29,960 nucleotides of DNA from CAZFUY01 sp964522445 (lineage in GTDB: Bacteria > Pseudomonadota > Gammaproteobacteria > SZUA-229), in NCBI GenBank assembly GCA_964522445.1, contig CAZFUY010000020.1, positions 1 to 29,960 on the forward strand, in the 5' to 3' direction. Position numbers and translations under genes: made by a program. Within the stretch, counting starts at the first letter, position 1, and each line of letters begins with the position of its first letter. Below the pieces are notes generated by a model. That model did not search any database, was not told the DNA's origin, and saw only the letters and a program-made list of their open reading frames with translations. This document shows positions 7,946-15,496 of this stretch, piece by piece.

Positions 7946-8743
7946 TTAACCATCAGCCACTTGCTGTTTTTCTTCGGCATCTTTTTCTATTCCGGGGGTG
8001 AACCAGTCCAGTTCTTCAGCAAAACTCACGACGTTGCCAATAATAATTAATGCAGGAGTCTGTATGGACATGGTTTTAATATCTGAGGCTAATTTTTCCA
8101 GTGTTGACAGGCAGCGGCGCTGAATATTCGTTGTGCCATTTTCAATTGCAGCAGCAGGAGTGCTTGCGGGTAAGCCTGCTTTAATTAATTCGTTTCCTAA
8201 TTGAACAAGACTGGAAAGCCCCATATAAAAAACTAATGTGGTATTTTTATCGGCCAGTTTTTTCCAGTTAAGATCCAGTGGTTTATCTGCGCGACAATGC
8301 CCCGTTATTAATTGAACACTACTGGCAACACCGCGGTGTGTTAAAGGGATGCCCGCATAGGCGCTGCATGCAGAGGCAGAAGTAATACCGGGCACATACT
8401 CAAAATCTATATTATGTTTAACCAGAAATTGTGCTTCTTCACTGCCGCGACCAAAAATAAATGGGTCGCCACCTTTTAACCGAACAATTTTTCGACTGGG
8501 CTTTGCGAGATTAACCAGTAGCTGATTAATCTCATCCTGATTCATGTGATGTTTGCCAGAGGCTTTACCCACATAAATCCTTTTTGTGCCGTGGGGAATT
8601 AAATCCAGAATGGGTTGTGAGACCAGACGATCATAAACAATAATATCTGCCTGTTGTAATAACTTATATGCTTTAAGTGTCAGCAAATCAGGGTCACCAG
8701 GACCTGCGCCCACGAGTGAAATTAATGCTTTACGGTTTGCCAT
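7946..8743 (-). CDS. nirE: NirE, uroporphyrinogen III C-methyltransferase
   Basis: A SAM-dependent enzyme converting uroporphyrinogen III to precorrin-2, the entry step to siroheme and heme d1. The SUMT signature VGAGPGDPDLLT is at 11-22, GGDPFIFGRGSEE at 91-103, and PGITSASACSAYAGIPLTHR follows. At 265 residues it is a stand-alone SUMT without the oxidase/chelatase domains of CysG. Its placement before nirC-nirF supports the NirE call over CobA. The start codon lies inside the end of the small upstream ORF (8730-8885), and the nearest purine-rich site is distant, so translational coupling to that ORF is plausible. Confidence 0.93.
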   Translation of the reverse strand: MANRKALISLVGAGPGDPDLLTLKAYKLLQQADIIVYDRLVSQPILDLIPHGTKRIYVGKASGKHHMNQDEINQLLVNLAKPSRKIVRLKGGDPFIFGRGSEEAQFLVKHNIDFEYVPGITSASACSAYAGIPLTHRGVASSVQLITGHCRADKPLDLNWKKLADKNTTLVFYMGLSSLVQLGNELIKAGLPASTPAAAIENGTTNIQRRCLSTLEKLASDIKTMSIQTPALIIIGNVVSFAEELDWFTPGIEKDAEEKQQVADG

Positions 8744-8885
8744 GTACAGTACCAGTTGTTTCCTGTGGTATTTTTTTATTAACGTCTACTGTGATTGTGT
8801 TGTTATTTGCAAATGAATAAATTGGGAATACAAATATTAGAAATATTGTAACTGTGAGCTGAATAATAATTAAATGTAGTTTCAT
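8730..8885 (-). CDS. Short secreted peptide overlapping nirE start
   Basis: A 51-residue frame starting at an ATG with AGAGGC seven bases upstream; an in-frame ATG at 8912 lacks such a site. The N-terminus is a strong signal peptide or membrane anchor (residues 2-24, ending near YSFA), leaving about 26 polar residues. The stop overlaps the first codons of nirE by 14 bases. No homologue is recognised. It could be a real small periplasmic peptide or a leader whose translation opens the nirE start. Support is the ribosome binding site, the signal peptide and the overlap. Confidence 0.45.
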   Translation of the reverse strand: MKLHLIIIQLTVTIFLIFVFPIYSFANNNTITVDVNKKIPQETTGTVHGKP

Positions 8886-8924
8886 GTTGTGCCTCTGCCC
8901 AGTGCATTTCATGAGGATTTATTT

Positions 8925-8951
8925 ATGTAAGATGCGGAGTGTATCTTACAT
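8925..8951. other. Hairpin upstream of the small ORF and nirE
   Basis: Perfect 9-base inverted repeat ATGTAAGAT (8925-8933) and ATCTTACAT (8943-8951) with a nine-base loop. No T-run follows on either strand, so it is not a convincing terminator. It may be a regulatory or RNA-stability element. Confidence 0.4.
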
Positions 8952-8962
8952 GAGCCTGTTAT

Positions 8963-9034
8963 GTCACCCTGAGAGATAAAGCCGAGGGATCTTGCCTGGT
9001 GAAGCTTTAGATCCTTCGACTATGCTCAGAATGA
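8963..9034. repeat. REP-like degenerate palindromic repeat
   Basis: The sequence runs from GTCACCCTGAG through CGAGGGATCTT, then AGATCCTTCGA to GCTCAGAATGA. It has the layout of the widespread dispersed bacterial repeat with CTGAG and GCTCAG ends and GGATCT/AGATCC arms. A shorter, more decayed fragment (GTCATCCTGAGG) lies near 14310. Confidence 0.5.
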
Positions 9035-9064
9035 TCTTGTTGTTGCTGTTGCAACTGCAAGATC
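9033..9064 (-). terminator. Hairpin at the 3' end of the NirT-like gene
   Basis: GATCTTG (9033-9039) pairs with CAAGATC (9058-9064), with an inner GTTGC/GCAAC stem. It overlaps the stop codon of the gene at 9063-10805. A T-run is lacking, so it may act as an RNA 3' stabiliser and not a strong terminator. Confidence 0.35.
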
Positions 9065-10805
9065 ATTTTTTAACGGAATTGATTTCAACTTCTTCGTTAT
9101 CAAAGCCAAGTTTGTAGCCAATAGATACATGGTGATAACGTGCATTGGTGTAATCATCATGAATTGCGAAACCAAAGTTATATACTGATCCTGTATTCAT
9201 ACTGATATCACCCGGCTTGCCTGAAGATAGCTTACGTGACATTTCAACAGTCCATATACCGTTGTTCAGGTTAGCTGTAAATTCACTTCCCTTGTTATGG
9301 CCATCGTCGGCTACGCGTTCACTAAGGACATGACCATCTTCTACAATTTTTTGTCCTGCTTTATAGCGAACTATGTCCATAAAGTTTCCGGCATCAAACT
9401 CGGCTTTAATATCGGCTTCGTCATTAAGCTTATCCCAGCCGCCTAATGCTTTACCACGGCGACCCTTTATTTCGATTTTGGAGCGGCTTGATTTAATGTA
9501 CTTGGTTACACCGTCGCTGGCATGTTTAAGTGATGTGCTAGCAATAGCGGCCTGATCAGGCGCATAAGGCATAGTGCGTAAGTCTGCATGACAAGTGCCC
9601 CAGCAACCGGCACGGTCTGCATATTCAACGTCATCAGTTGCAAACATAACAGCCAACTTCACCTTGTTATCAGGATCCATTTTACCGCCTTTAACAAATG
9701 GAGCAGGTGTGTGTTTAGAGTCTGCCCATTCAAAGCGCATATACAGTTTGTCTCCATCGTGTGCAGACTGAACTTTAACGGGGAAGCTGCCTCGCTTGCC
9801 TGGAATAAGAGTGGGTTCCATGCCGTGGTTTTTATCCTTGCCCACTTTCATTTCCTTTTCACCGGAAACAATTTTCTGCCCCATATCGGCTAGTTCTTCT
9901 TCGTGGCAGTCAAAGCAACGGTCGCCCGATTTGAATGGACGTTTGCCACCGTGCTGACGACCTAAAGCCCATTCTATGGATGATTGTCCTGGGTAAAATA
10001 GAACAACTTCTCTTGCAGGAACACCACTCCAGTCAATGCTGCTATTGCTGGCTGTTGAACTTGCAGATGCTACTGCTGCTACAGGTGCCTTTTCTACAGT
10101 TTTTTCAGCTACAGGCGCAGGCTTTGGCTGTGTTTTATGTTTTTTCTTAGCTTTCTTTTTCGCTTCATATTCAACCCATTGTGGTGGCATTGGACGAATG
10201 TAATCAGGGTTTGGTGCTTCCAGAGCTTCCAGTTCTTCATCGGTTAGCTTGTCATGTATTTTGTTGTGTGCAATGCCTTTATGGCAATCAATGCATGTAT
10301 TACCTGCTTTCATTGCATTTAAATGTTGTTTTCTGGCACGGCCCTTCTGTTTTTCAGGATTCATGGTGGAGAAGTCATGACAGTTACGGCATTCGCGTGA
10401 ATCAGTACTTTTCATTGCGCGCCAGACATTTTTTGCAAGAGACAAGCGTTCGTTATTAAACTTCTCGCGAGTATCAATTGTGCCCAGAATTTTATGCAGT
10501 ACTTCGTTACTGGCCTGTATTTTGCGCACAACTTTATGAACCCATGGACGAGGTACATGACAATCAGAGCAGGCGGCTCTTACACCTGCGCGGTTTGTAT
10601 AGTGAATGGTTTTTTTGTATTCCTGGTAAACATTGTCTTCCATTTCATGACAGGTAATACAGAACTCCAGCGTGTTTGTTGCCTCCATTGCAGTATTAAA
10701 CCCGCCCCAGAAAATGACACCAACAATCATAAAGAATATGGCGGCACCAACAGTTGTACCCATGATGATTTTTCGTGAAAGTAATTGGCGGTAGAGGTCA
10801 AACAT
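9063..10805 (-). CDS. NapC/NirT-type tetrahaem cytochrome fused to an EB_dh-like haem domain
   Basis: A 580-residue membrane-anchored multihaem protein. A single N-terminal anchor (about 15-36) is followed by the NapC/NirT quinol dehydrogenase module with CITCH (49-53), CSDCH (79-83), CRNCH (139-143) and CIDCH (171-175). A Lys- and Pro/Ala-rich linker (about 214-256) leads to a second part with CFDCH (297-301), an unusual C-x3-CH motif CWGTCH (401-406) and a DOMON/ethylbenzene-dehydrogenase-type haem-binding fold (LYMRFEWAD, FGFAIHDD). NirT-family proteins pass electrons from quinol to periplasmic reductases. The position after nirS suggests this one feeds NirS, perhaps through the extra domain. 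The modules are clear; the exact partner is inferred. Confidence 0.88.
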   Translation of the reverse strand: MFDLYRQLLSRKIIMGTTVGAAIFFMIVGVIFWGGFNTAMEATNTLEFCITCHEMEDNVYQEYKKTIHYTNRAGVRAACSDCHVPRPWVHKVVRKIQASNEVLHKILGTIDTREKFNNERLSLAKNVWRAMKSTDSRECRNCHDFSTMNPEKQKGRARKQHLNAMKAGNTCIDCHKGIAHNKIHDKLTDEELEALEAPNPDYIRPMPPQWVEYEAKKKAKKKHKTQPKPAPVAEKTVEKAPVAAVASASSTASNSSIDWSGVPAREVVLFYPGQSSIEWALGRQHGGKRPFKSGDRCFDCHEEELADMGQKIVSGEKEMKVGKDKNHGMEPTLIPGKRGSFPVKVQSAHDGDKLYMRFEWADSKHTPAPFVKGGKMDPDNKVKLAVMFATDDVEYADRAGCWGTCHADLRTMPYAPDQAAIASTSLKHASDGVTKYIKSSRSKIEIKGRRGKALGGWDKLNDEADIKAEFDAGNFMDIVRYKAGQKIVEDGHVLSERVADDGHNKGSEFTANLNNGIWTVEMSRKLSSGKPGDISMNTGSVYNFGFAIHDDYTNARYHHVSIGYKLGFDNEEVEINSVKK

Positions 10806-10948
10806 GTACGGGCTCTCCGGGAGTAGTCAAAGTAATTTTGAAAATATATTTTTCAGAATTACTCTGAGGGTGAATTAAATTGTAAAAAAATTGTTTTGTA
10901 TAAGAGTCATTTCTATATATCTTTGCTATCGGCTTCTGCCTCTCGCAA

Positions 10949-11021
10949 AATACCGTACATCCTGTACATAACAGCTCTTTGTCGTCCTGACAGCGCTGAA
11001 TACCGTACATCCTGTACATAA
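10949..11021. repeat. Two 23-base direct repeats, each an imperfect palindrome
   Basis: AATACCGTACATCCTGTACATAA occurs identically at 10949-10971 and 10999-11021, 27 bases apart. Each copy contains GTACATCCTGTAC, a near-palindrome with GTAC at both ends. They lie between the nirS terminator and the NirT-like gene. Either a dispersed repeat or a paired protein-binding site is possible. Confidence 0.75.
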
Positions 11022-11024
11022 AGA

Positions 11025-11049
11025 AAGGGCGGGTATTTTACCCGCCCTT
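11025..11049 (-). terminator. Rho-independent terminator of nirS
   Basis: AAGGGCGGGTA and TACCCGCCCTT form a perfect GC-rich stem with a three-base loop. On the minus strand it is followed by TTTCTTTATG. It starts 18 bases after the nirS stop, so nirS can be expressed as a single-gene message, with the following genes receiving read-through or their own promoter. Confidence 0.85.
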
Positions 11050-11066
11050 ATCTTAATTACTACTTT

Positions 11067-12704
11067 CTATGTTACGTGGTTAACGCGGTTATACACGTTA
11101 AACTTACCAGTTGGTGCATACAGACCTTTAATACGAGCTTTCTCTTTAAGAGTTTTCGCATCAAAGATAATGATCTCACCATTTGGCTTCAGACTGTCTG
11201 AACGATTCCATACAGAAGTCCAAACTTCAGTACCATCTTTATTGAATTCAAAGTGAACGGCTGCATAGCCTTTCTTTGTAGTCAAACGGATAGTTTTAAC
11301 AATCTCACGAGTTTTCTTGGAGATAACTTGAACTGATTGCTGTACTTCTGGCTCAGGGTTCTTAGTTTGGTCTACCCAGTAGTAGTCAGACTTGGGATGA
11401 GTACGGATGAATACACCCGCGCCATCAGTCTCAACTGTGTAACACTCTTTCCATGCCTGCTTCTTGTGGCCTTTAGGATCATTGCCCCAAACAGTTACAA
11501 GGCCAACACCCAGGTGAGTTGTGCCACTAACAGGGCCACATTTAGGATCAATCCAGTTTGCACCAGGACCAGGATGTGGTTTCTTGTCTACATCGATCAT
11601 AGCTTCAAGTTTTCTAGTCTTAGTATCGATTATAACCATCTTGTTTGATGCGTTAGCAGCGATCTGGAAGTAACGACCTGTTGGATCATAGAAGCCATCA
11701 TGCAGGTATTTAGCAGAGTCGATTTTAGTAATCTGAAGATTATCAAGATCGCTGTAATCTACCTGCCACATCTGACCTAGTTCTTTCATAGACACTAACC
11801 AGCTAGTTGCCATTGGTGTGTCATAAACAGCTGCTACACGAGATTCGTTAACAAATACGCCATCAATGTTAACACCACGAGCTGAAACAACTTTCAGTGG
11901 CATCATAGTTTTAGCATCCAGGATAACGAAGTGAGGAGGCCAGTAACCACCACCGATAACATATTTGCCATCGCCAGAAACAGCTACGTCACGCGCATCA
12001 TAAGCAACCTGAACCTGAGCGACTTTCATCTTGTCAGGTGTCTGCCAAAGGTCAACTTTAGTCATCATGCCGTCACGTCCCATGATGTACCAGAAACGAC
12101 CAGGATTTTTTGAATGTAAAGTATCGTGATGTTCAACAGTTTTCAGTACGTGTACTGCGTAACCTGTTGGAATATGCGTTACGATTTCATGCTTGTCGCC
12201 ATCGATGATAGCAATTTTACCTGCGTCACGTTCAATAACCAGGAAGAAGTTCTGCCAGTTACGGTTATGCATAGGTTTTGTAGGATAGTCTTTAGGTTGT
12301 ACATAAACCTTATGCCCTTCTTTCATTTGAGCAAGTGACATTTCTGGTGGAACAGGTGGATCTATCTGAATGTATCTAGCCAGCAATGCTATCTCTTTCT
12401 TGGAGAAGATATCATCGAAGTTATTCATGCCGCCATCAGTACCCTGGGTAATGATTTTAACTAAACGCTTAGTGCCTTTTTTCAGCGTGTTTTTAGGCTC
12501 CAGATTTTTACCTGTTGCGCCTTTACGTAATACACCGTGACAACCCGCGCAACGTTGGAAATACATTAAATTGGCTTTACTGTAATCAGCTTCGCTCATT
12601 GTTGGTTGCTTTGCTTTAGCGGCAGATGCTGCCGGAATTACCGCTATAGCTGTAGCAGCCAGGAAGGTTGCTGTAATTAATCGCGATATGGTTTTTCGCT
12701 TCAT
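11067..12704 (-). CDS. nirS: NirS, cytochrome cd1 nitrite reductase
   Basis: Periplasmic dissimilatory nitrite reductase reducing nitrite to NO. The signal peptide ends near ASA-A at about residue 29. The cytochrome c domain has C52AGCH56. The eight-bladed d1 propeller follows (about 140-545), with KKPHPGPGANW (His377) and SGTTHLG (His397), histidines in the region expected to line the distal side of heme d1, and the conserved C-terminal PTGKFNVYN. 545 residues is within the family range. AGGAG precedes the ATG by nine bases. It has a strong FNR/DNR-type promoter upstream and a terminator downstream. All heme d1 genes needed for its cofactor lie on the same strand downstream. Confidence 0.97.
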   Translation of the reverse strand: MKRKTISRLITATFLAATAIAVIPAASAAKAKQPTMSEADYSKANLMYFQRCAGCHGVLRKGATGKNLEPKNTLKKGTKRLVKIITQGTDGGMNNFDDIFSKKEIALLARYIQIDPPVPPEMSLAQMKEGHKVYVQPKDYPTKPMHNRNWQNFFLVIERDAGKIAIIDGDKHEIVTHIPTGYAVHVLKTVEHHDTLHSKNPGRFWYIMGRDGMMTKVDLWQTPDKMKVAQVQVAYDARDVAVSGDGKYVIGGGYWPPHFVILDAKTMMPLKVVSARGVNIDGVFVNESRVAAVYDTPMATSWLVSMKELGQMWQVDYSDLDNLQITKIDSAKYLHDGFYDPTGRYFQIAANASNKMVIIDTKTRKLEAMIDVDKKPHPGPGANWIDPKCGPVSGTTHLGVGLVTVWGNDPKGHKKQAWKECYTVETDGAGVFIRTHPKSDYYWVDQTKNPEPEVQQSVQVISKKTREIVKTIRLTTKKGYAAVHFEFNKDGTEVWTSVWNRSDSLKPNGEIIIFDAKTLKEKARIKGLYAPTGKFNVYNRVNHVT

Positions 12705-12744
12705 TTTACTTAACTCCTGCTGGATAGAAATTATAATATCGTTG

Positions 12745-12787
12745 ATATTAGTGTGGACTAATGTTTTTGTGCCTTGACGTTCATCAA
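12745..12787 (-). promoter_or_regulatory. FNR/DNR-type promoter of nirS
   Basis: On the minus strand TTGATGAACGTCAA (12787-12774) is followed after 23 bases by TAATAT (12750-12745). This is the class II activator geometry, with a predicted start near 12739, about 35 bases before the ATG. The box is flanked by TGTG and CACA. Confidence 0.8.
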
Positions 12788-12833
12788 ATCACATATTCGA
12801 ACTCTTTAGTGTTAGATATTTTATTAAAAATAG

Positions 12834-12848
12834 CCTGTTTTTTACAGG
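12834..12848 (-). other. Small hairpin with trailing T-rich stretch
   Basis: CCTGT and ACAGG form a five-base stem, followed on the minus strand by CTATTTTTAAT. It could be a weak terminator for the gene at 12954-14249 or for a short RNA started at the box at 12911-12924. Confidence 0.3.
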
Positions 12849-12910
12849 TCAGGATGAATGAAATACCCCACTAATGCCGGGTAGTAAAAAGCAACACCCT
12901 TTTCACAGCC

Positions 12911-12924
12911 TTGATTTTCATCAA
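12911..12924 (-). promoter_or_regulatory. Second, perfect FNR/DNR box upstream of nirS
   Basis: TTGATTTTCATCAA (plus strand) matches TTGAT-N4-ATCAA exactly. It lies 207 bases before nirS, 124 bases beyond the proximal box and 30 bases after the end of the upstream gene. The expected -10 window holds only a weak TTTACT. It may be an auxiliary activator site, or it may start a separate transcript. Confidence 0.7.
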
Positions 12925-12953
12925 GTAGAGATATTAAGCAAATTTAAAGCAGC

Positions 12954-14249
12954 TTATTTTGATTCAAGACAACTACCATAGAGCAAAATAGCCTGAAACA
13001 GATGAATCCAGAGCAGACTCCAGTTAATTAACCAGACAATAGCGGCGGGATAGAAGAATATATTGGGTGTAAAAATACTTAGAATAGTCAAGCTGATAGC
13101 AAATAAATGCAAGTAGTACTGACGATGTGTTTTTTTACTGCTAATCACTTCGTTCATTGTCGGTATGTTGGCTAAACCTTTTCCTGAAAGAGATAGTTGT
13201 TTATGCAGGTGAAGCCAGACAAGGAAAGGAACTATTTTATATAGCATACCGTTAATTATTGAGATAATAAATCCGCTAAAAAAAATAACTGCGATGAGTA
13301 TGCTGAGATCCTGTTGGGTAACTTCGGCGTAGAAAAATAATATCAGGCTGGCAAATAGACTAATAAGGCCGGTAAACCAGAAATATAGCGTTGTATCTGC
13401 CAGTCGTTTTTTGCGCTGTAGTTGCAGGCGAATCGTTATGATTACGAAAATAGCTAATAAAAAACATATAATATAAATTACTCCCAGATATAGCCACTCT
13501 GCTATACCAGCCAGATCCGTGTAAAAATATTTTATAAATGACAGGATTATCAGGCTTAATAAAATAAGAGGAGATAAATAACGGCTGAGTATTTTTGGGT
13601 ACTCATGGGTGACCTGAAACATAGGAATCACCTGATAGGCTACAGAGATCATCATCATGCTGATCCAGCCGACAGTGGCCCAGGCAATATGCAGTGATGT
13701 GAACTGACGCAATAATGGTATTGAATTCCAGCCGTGCCCTGATGCCAGCATAAAACCTAATGTTACTGCAACCCATAAAGATGCAATAGCAATACGCATG
13801 CTTTGCACGGATGCGTGTTTAGATTGAGCGTTAAATAATGCGTAACTTACGGCGGATAAATAAATAAATAAACCAGGTAATAGAGTGAACATGGAGAACT
13901 GTATAAGTTGCTGACTGCTGGTGCCCAGACCCACTGTTAATAGACAAATACCGAAAGAATAAAGAACATGAATAATGGGGCTGAGTATGGATGCCGCGGG
14001 TATATTTGCCCCAGCTAATACAGGTAGTAGTTGTAGTAAAGCGCCCATCATTACCATGGTGACAAAACCTAAAGTAATCAGGTGGGTAAAAGCCAGTGTT
14101 TGAGGTAGCCAGCGATTCTGAAGAATTTCAGGGCCGTTATAAAGTAATACCAGACTTGCGATAATAGCGAATAGTGGTGCTGTTAAGAAAAACCGTAATG
14201 GTATGGCAATGCCAGGAGCCTGTTCTAACGAAAGCTGGTTGTAATTCAT
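12954..14249 (-). CDS. NnrS-like / heme-copper-like polytopic membrane protein
   Basis: 431 residues with about twelve hydrophobic segments and almost no soluble part. Recurrent motifs resemble those of NnrS and distant heme-copper oxidase-like proteins: THLITLGFVTMVMMGALLQ (His56), SLHIAWATVGW (His187), then AYQVIPMFQ and LYKIVPFLVWLHLH, each like the RMIPFF segment of the NnrS in this window. The intramembrane histidines could bind haem or copper. It lies between nirS and the NO-related hemerythrin genes, so a role in NO or haem/metal stress during denitrification is a reasonable inference. The exact family is not identified; I see no FNR-type box directly before it. Confidence 0.65.
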   Translation of the reverse strand: MNYNQLSLEQAPGIAIPLRFFLTAPLFAIIASLVLLYNGPEILQNRWLPQTLAFTHLITLGFVTMVMMGALLQLLPVLAGANIPAASILSPIIHVLYSFGICLLTVGLGTSSQQLIQFSMFTLLPGLFIYLSAVSYALFNAQSKHASVQSMRIAIASLWVAVTLGFMLASGHGWNSIPLLRQFTSLHIAWATVGWISMMMISVAYQVIPMFQVTHEYPKILSRYLSPLILLSLIILSFIKYFYTDLAGIAEWLYLGVIYIICFLLAIFVIITIRLQLQRKKRLADTTLYFWFTGLISLFASLILFFYAEVTQQDLSILIAVIFFSGFIISIINGMLYKIVPFLVWLHLHKQLSLSGKGLANIPTMNEVISSKKTHRQYYLHLFAISLTILSIFTPNIFFYPAAIVWLINWSLLWIHLFQAILLYGSCLESK

Positions 14250-14451
14250 TGTGTTTTTCTGGATTACGTTATAGTTATCTAAATTTGTATTTTAGTTGTT
14301 AATGGTCTGGTGTCATCCTGAGGCAGAACATTGAGATCAAGAAGATTCTAAACCTGACTTGCCTGGGGACAGACCTCGCTTTTTGAACTCTGTTCACGAA
14401 CACGACCAACCAAATGATTGTTCTGCTTATGACTACCTGCAGTCATTAATT
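14250..14451. other. Intergenic stretch with decayed repeat fragments
   Basis: No convincing gene. It contains a fragment like the dispersed CTGAG repeat (GTCATCCTGAGG near 14310) and a TGGGGACAGACC segment (about 14364-14375) reminiscent of the ends of REP elements mobilised by RAYT transposases. No promoter box was recognised. Confidence 0.35.
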
Positions 14452-14709
14452 CTAAATTGCCTTTACAGCTTCTTCTGCTTCTTTATCTATAGCGCGCCAA
14501 ATATAAATATCATAAGTACTTACAGTGCCATCTTTAACCAGGTGTTTAAAACCATTGTCAAAAAGAATGTTATAAAGTGGAAAGGGTTGCATACGGTGTA
14601 TAATTTTTATGTATTCGCCTTCCACTAGTTTATCAATAGCTTCCAGTGCTTGTTCCATTGGAGCAGGGGGTTGCAGTTCATGCACATCCAGTACAATTTC
14701 TTTAGCCAT
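14452..14709 (-). CDS. DUF2249-family small protein
   Basis: 85 residues, cytoplasmic. The family signature is visible: LDVHELQPPAPMEQALEAID near the N-terminus, IHRMQPFPLYNILFDNGF in the middle and a C-terminal strand with DIYIWRAI. DUF2249 proteins are small TusA-like-sized domains often found beside hemerythrins and nitrogen-oxide genes; the biochemical function is unknown. It lies 11 bases after the hemerythrin gene and is surely cotranscribed with it, under the FNR/DNR-type site before that gene. A redox or NO-stress accessory role is inferred from context. Confidence 0.8.
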   Translation of the reverse strand: MAKEIVLDVHELQPPAPMEQALEAIDKLVEGEYIKIIHRMQPFPLYNILFDNGFKHLVKDGTVSTYDIYIWRAIDKEAEEAVKAI

Positions 14710-14720
14710 GTCTTTCTCTT

Positions 14721-15173
14721 TTATGCTGCATTACGTTCAATGTTAGAGCGTATGTTTGCAGTAAGGCTCTCGGCATTGTCACCACATTCAGTATCTATCA
14801 TAGGGTAAAGTATCTGTTCTTCTTTCATATTGTGTTGTTGCATAAAGATAAGTAATGTTTCTGACAGCCCCAGATAACGATCTTTGTTTTTATTCTCTGT
14901 GGCTGTTTTTAATTCATTAATGAGTTCACGCATCTGTTCGTGTTCATGACGCATCATCATGGTTGGGCCGCCAGTCATGCCGGTTTTATCTTCGAAAGCT
15001 GGAAACAGAGTTTCTTCTTCATGCTGAAAATGAAATAAAATGGCATCAGCAAATTTGTTTGTCAGTTCCTGAGTTTCATTCCATTTATCTTTTGAAGCGC
15101 ATAGTTCCGCTTCTGCAAAGAAACTGTCACATCGCTTGTGATCGTGTGACATAACTTGTTGTATAGAATCCAT
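14721..15173 (-). CDS. Soluble hemerythrin-domain protein
   Basis: 150 residues forming one HHE four-helix bundle. Candidate di-iron ligands are His12 (SHDHKRCD), His48 and His51 with the following glutamates (HFQHEEE), His76 and His78 (RHEHEQM), and His114 with E118/E119 (QHNMKEEQ). No signal peptide, so cytoplasmic. Hemerythrins bind O2 or NO and some relatives (DnrN/YtfE) act in repair of nitrosylated iron centres; it lacks the extra N-terminal domain of YtfE. GGAGA lies just upstream of the ATG. It leads the DUF2249 gene and has an FNR/DNR-type box at the expected distance. Confidence 0.85.
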   Translation of the reverse strand: MDSIQQVMSHDHKRCDSFFAEAELCASKDKWNETQELTNKFADAILFHFQHEEETLFPAFEDKTGMTGGPTMMMRHEHEQMRELINELKTATENKNKDRYLGLSETLLIFMQQHNMKEEQILYPMIDTECGDNAESLTANIRSNIERNAA

Positions 15174-15194
15174 ATTAATCTCCAGTTTTCGAAG

Positions 15195-15236
15195 ATGTTA
15201 ATGAAAGCCTTGTGTCACAGCTTTAACTCAGGTCAA
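15195..15236 (-). promoter_or_regulatory. FNR/DNR-type promoter of the hemerythrin-DUF2249 operon
   Basis: On the minus strand TTGACCTGAGTTAA (15236-15223) is followed after 22 bases by TAACAT (15200-15195). The box has two mismatches to TTGAT-N4-ATCAA. The predicted start near 15188 gives a short leader containing the ribosome binding site. Confidence 0.55.
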
Positions 15237-15266
15237 TTAATGATGTGCATTTGTCAATATATCTAA

Positions 15267-15315
15267 GGGGACTCTGATCAAGCCTAATTCTAGTCATACT
15301 TAATCAGAGTGTTCC
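15267..15315. repeat. Shortened copy of the CTCTGATCAAG inverted-repeat element
   Basis: GGGGACTCTGATCAAG (15267-15282) and CTTAATCAGAGTGTTCC (15299-15315) are imperfect inverted ends enclosing CCTAATTCTAGTCATA. The right half closely matches the right end of the longer element at 18316-18478, so this looks like an internally deleted copy. Confidence 0.7.
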
Positions 15316-15320
15316 TAATG

Positions 15321-15460
15321 TGAGACCTTTGCACGAGAGAAAATTATTTTAATAGTTACCCGTTTTATCGTCATTCCTGCATGTTTCTAGCAGGAATCTC
15401 GCTAGATCCCGGCTTAAAAGCATACCGGGATGACGGGGTTTGTTTCGTGCAAAGGTCTCA
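15321..15460. mobile_element. MITE with 16-base terminal inverted repeats
   Basis: TGAGACCTTTGCACGA (15321-15336) and TCGTGCAAAGGTCTCA (15445-15460) are perfect inverted ends of a 140-base element with no reading frame. ATG flanks both ends and may be the target duplication. The ends resemble those of IS5-group elements. Inside are nested palindromes of the CATTCCTGC/GCAGGAATC and CCCGGC/CCGGGATGACG kinds. Confidence 0.85.
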
Positions 15461-15496
15461 ATGTATATTTAAAGTGTCTTAAAAAATGTAATGTGT

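Noticed and set aside
9373..10778. Several plus-strand frames opposite the multihaem cytochrome
   Set aside because: Shadows of the CxxCH-rich gene; cysteine-rich appearance arises from the complementary strand.
10798..11019. 73-residue minus-strand frame before the NirT-like gene
   Set aside because: It runs through both 23-base repeats and its cysteines come from the repeat (MYRMYGIQR and CTGCTVF); no ribosome binding site or family match.
10949..11021. CRISPR-like array
   Set aside because: Only two repeat units, no third copy, no cas genes; the units are palindromic dispersed-type repeats.
14359..14628. 89-residue plus-strand frame
   Set aside because: Overlaps the DUF2249 gene on the opposite strand and repeat fragments; no ribosome binding site or recognisable domain.
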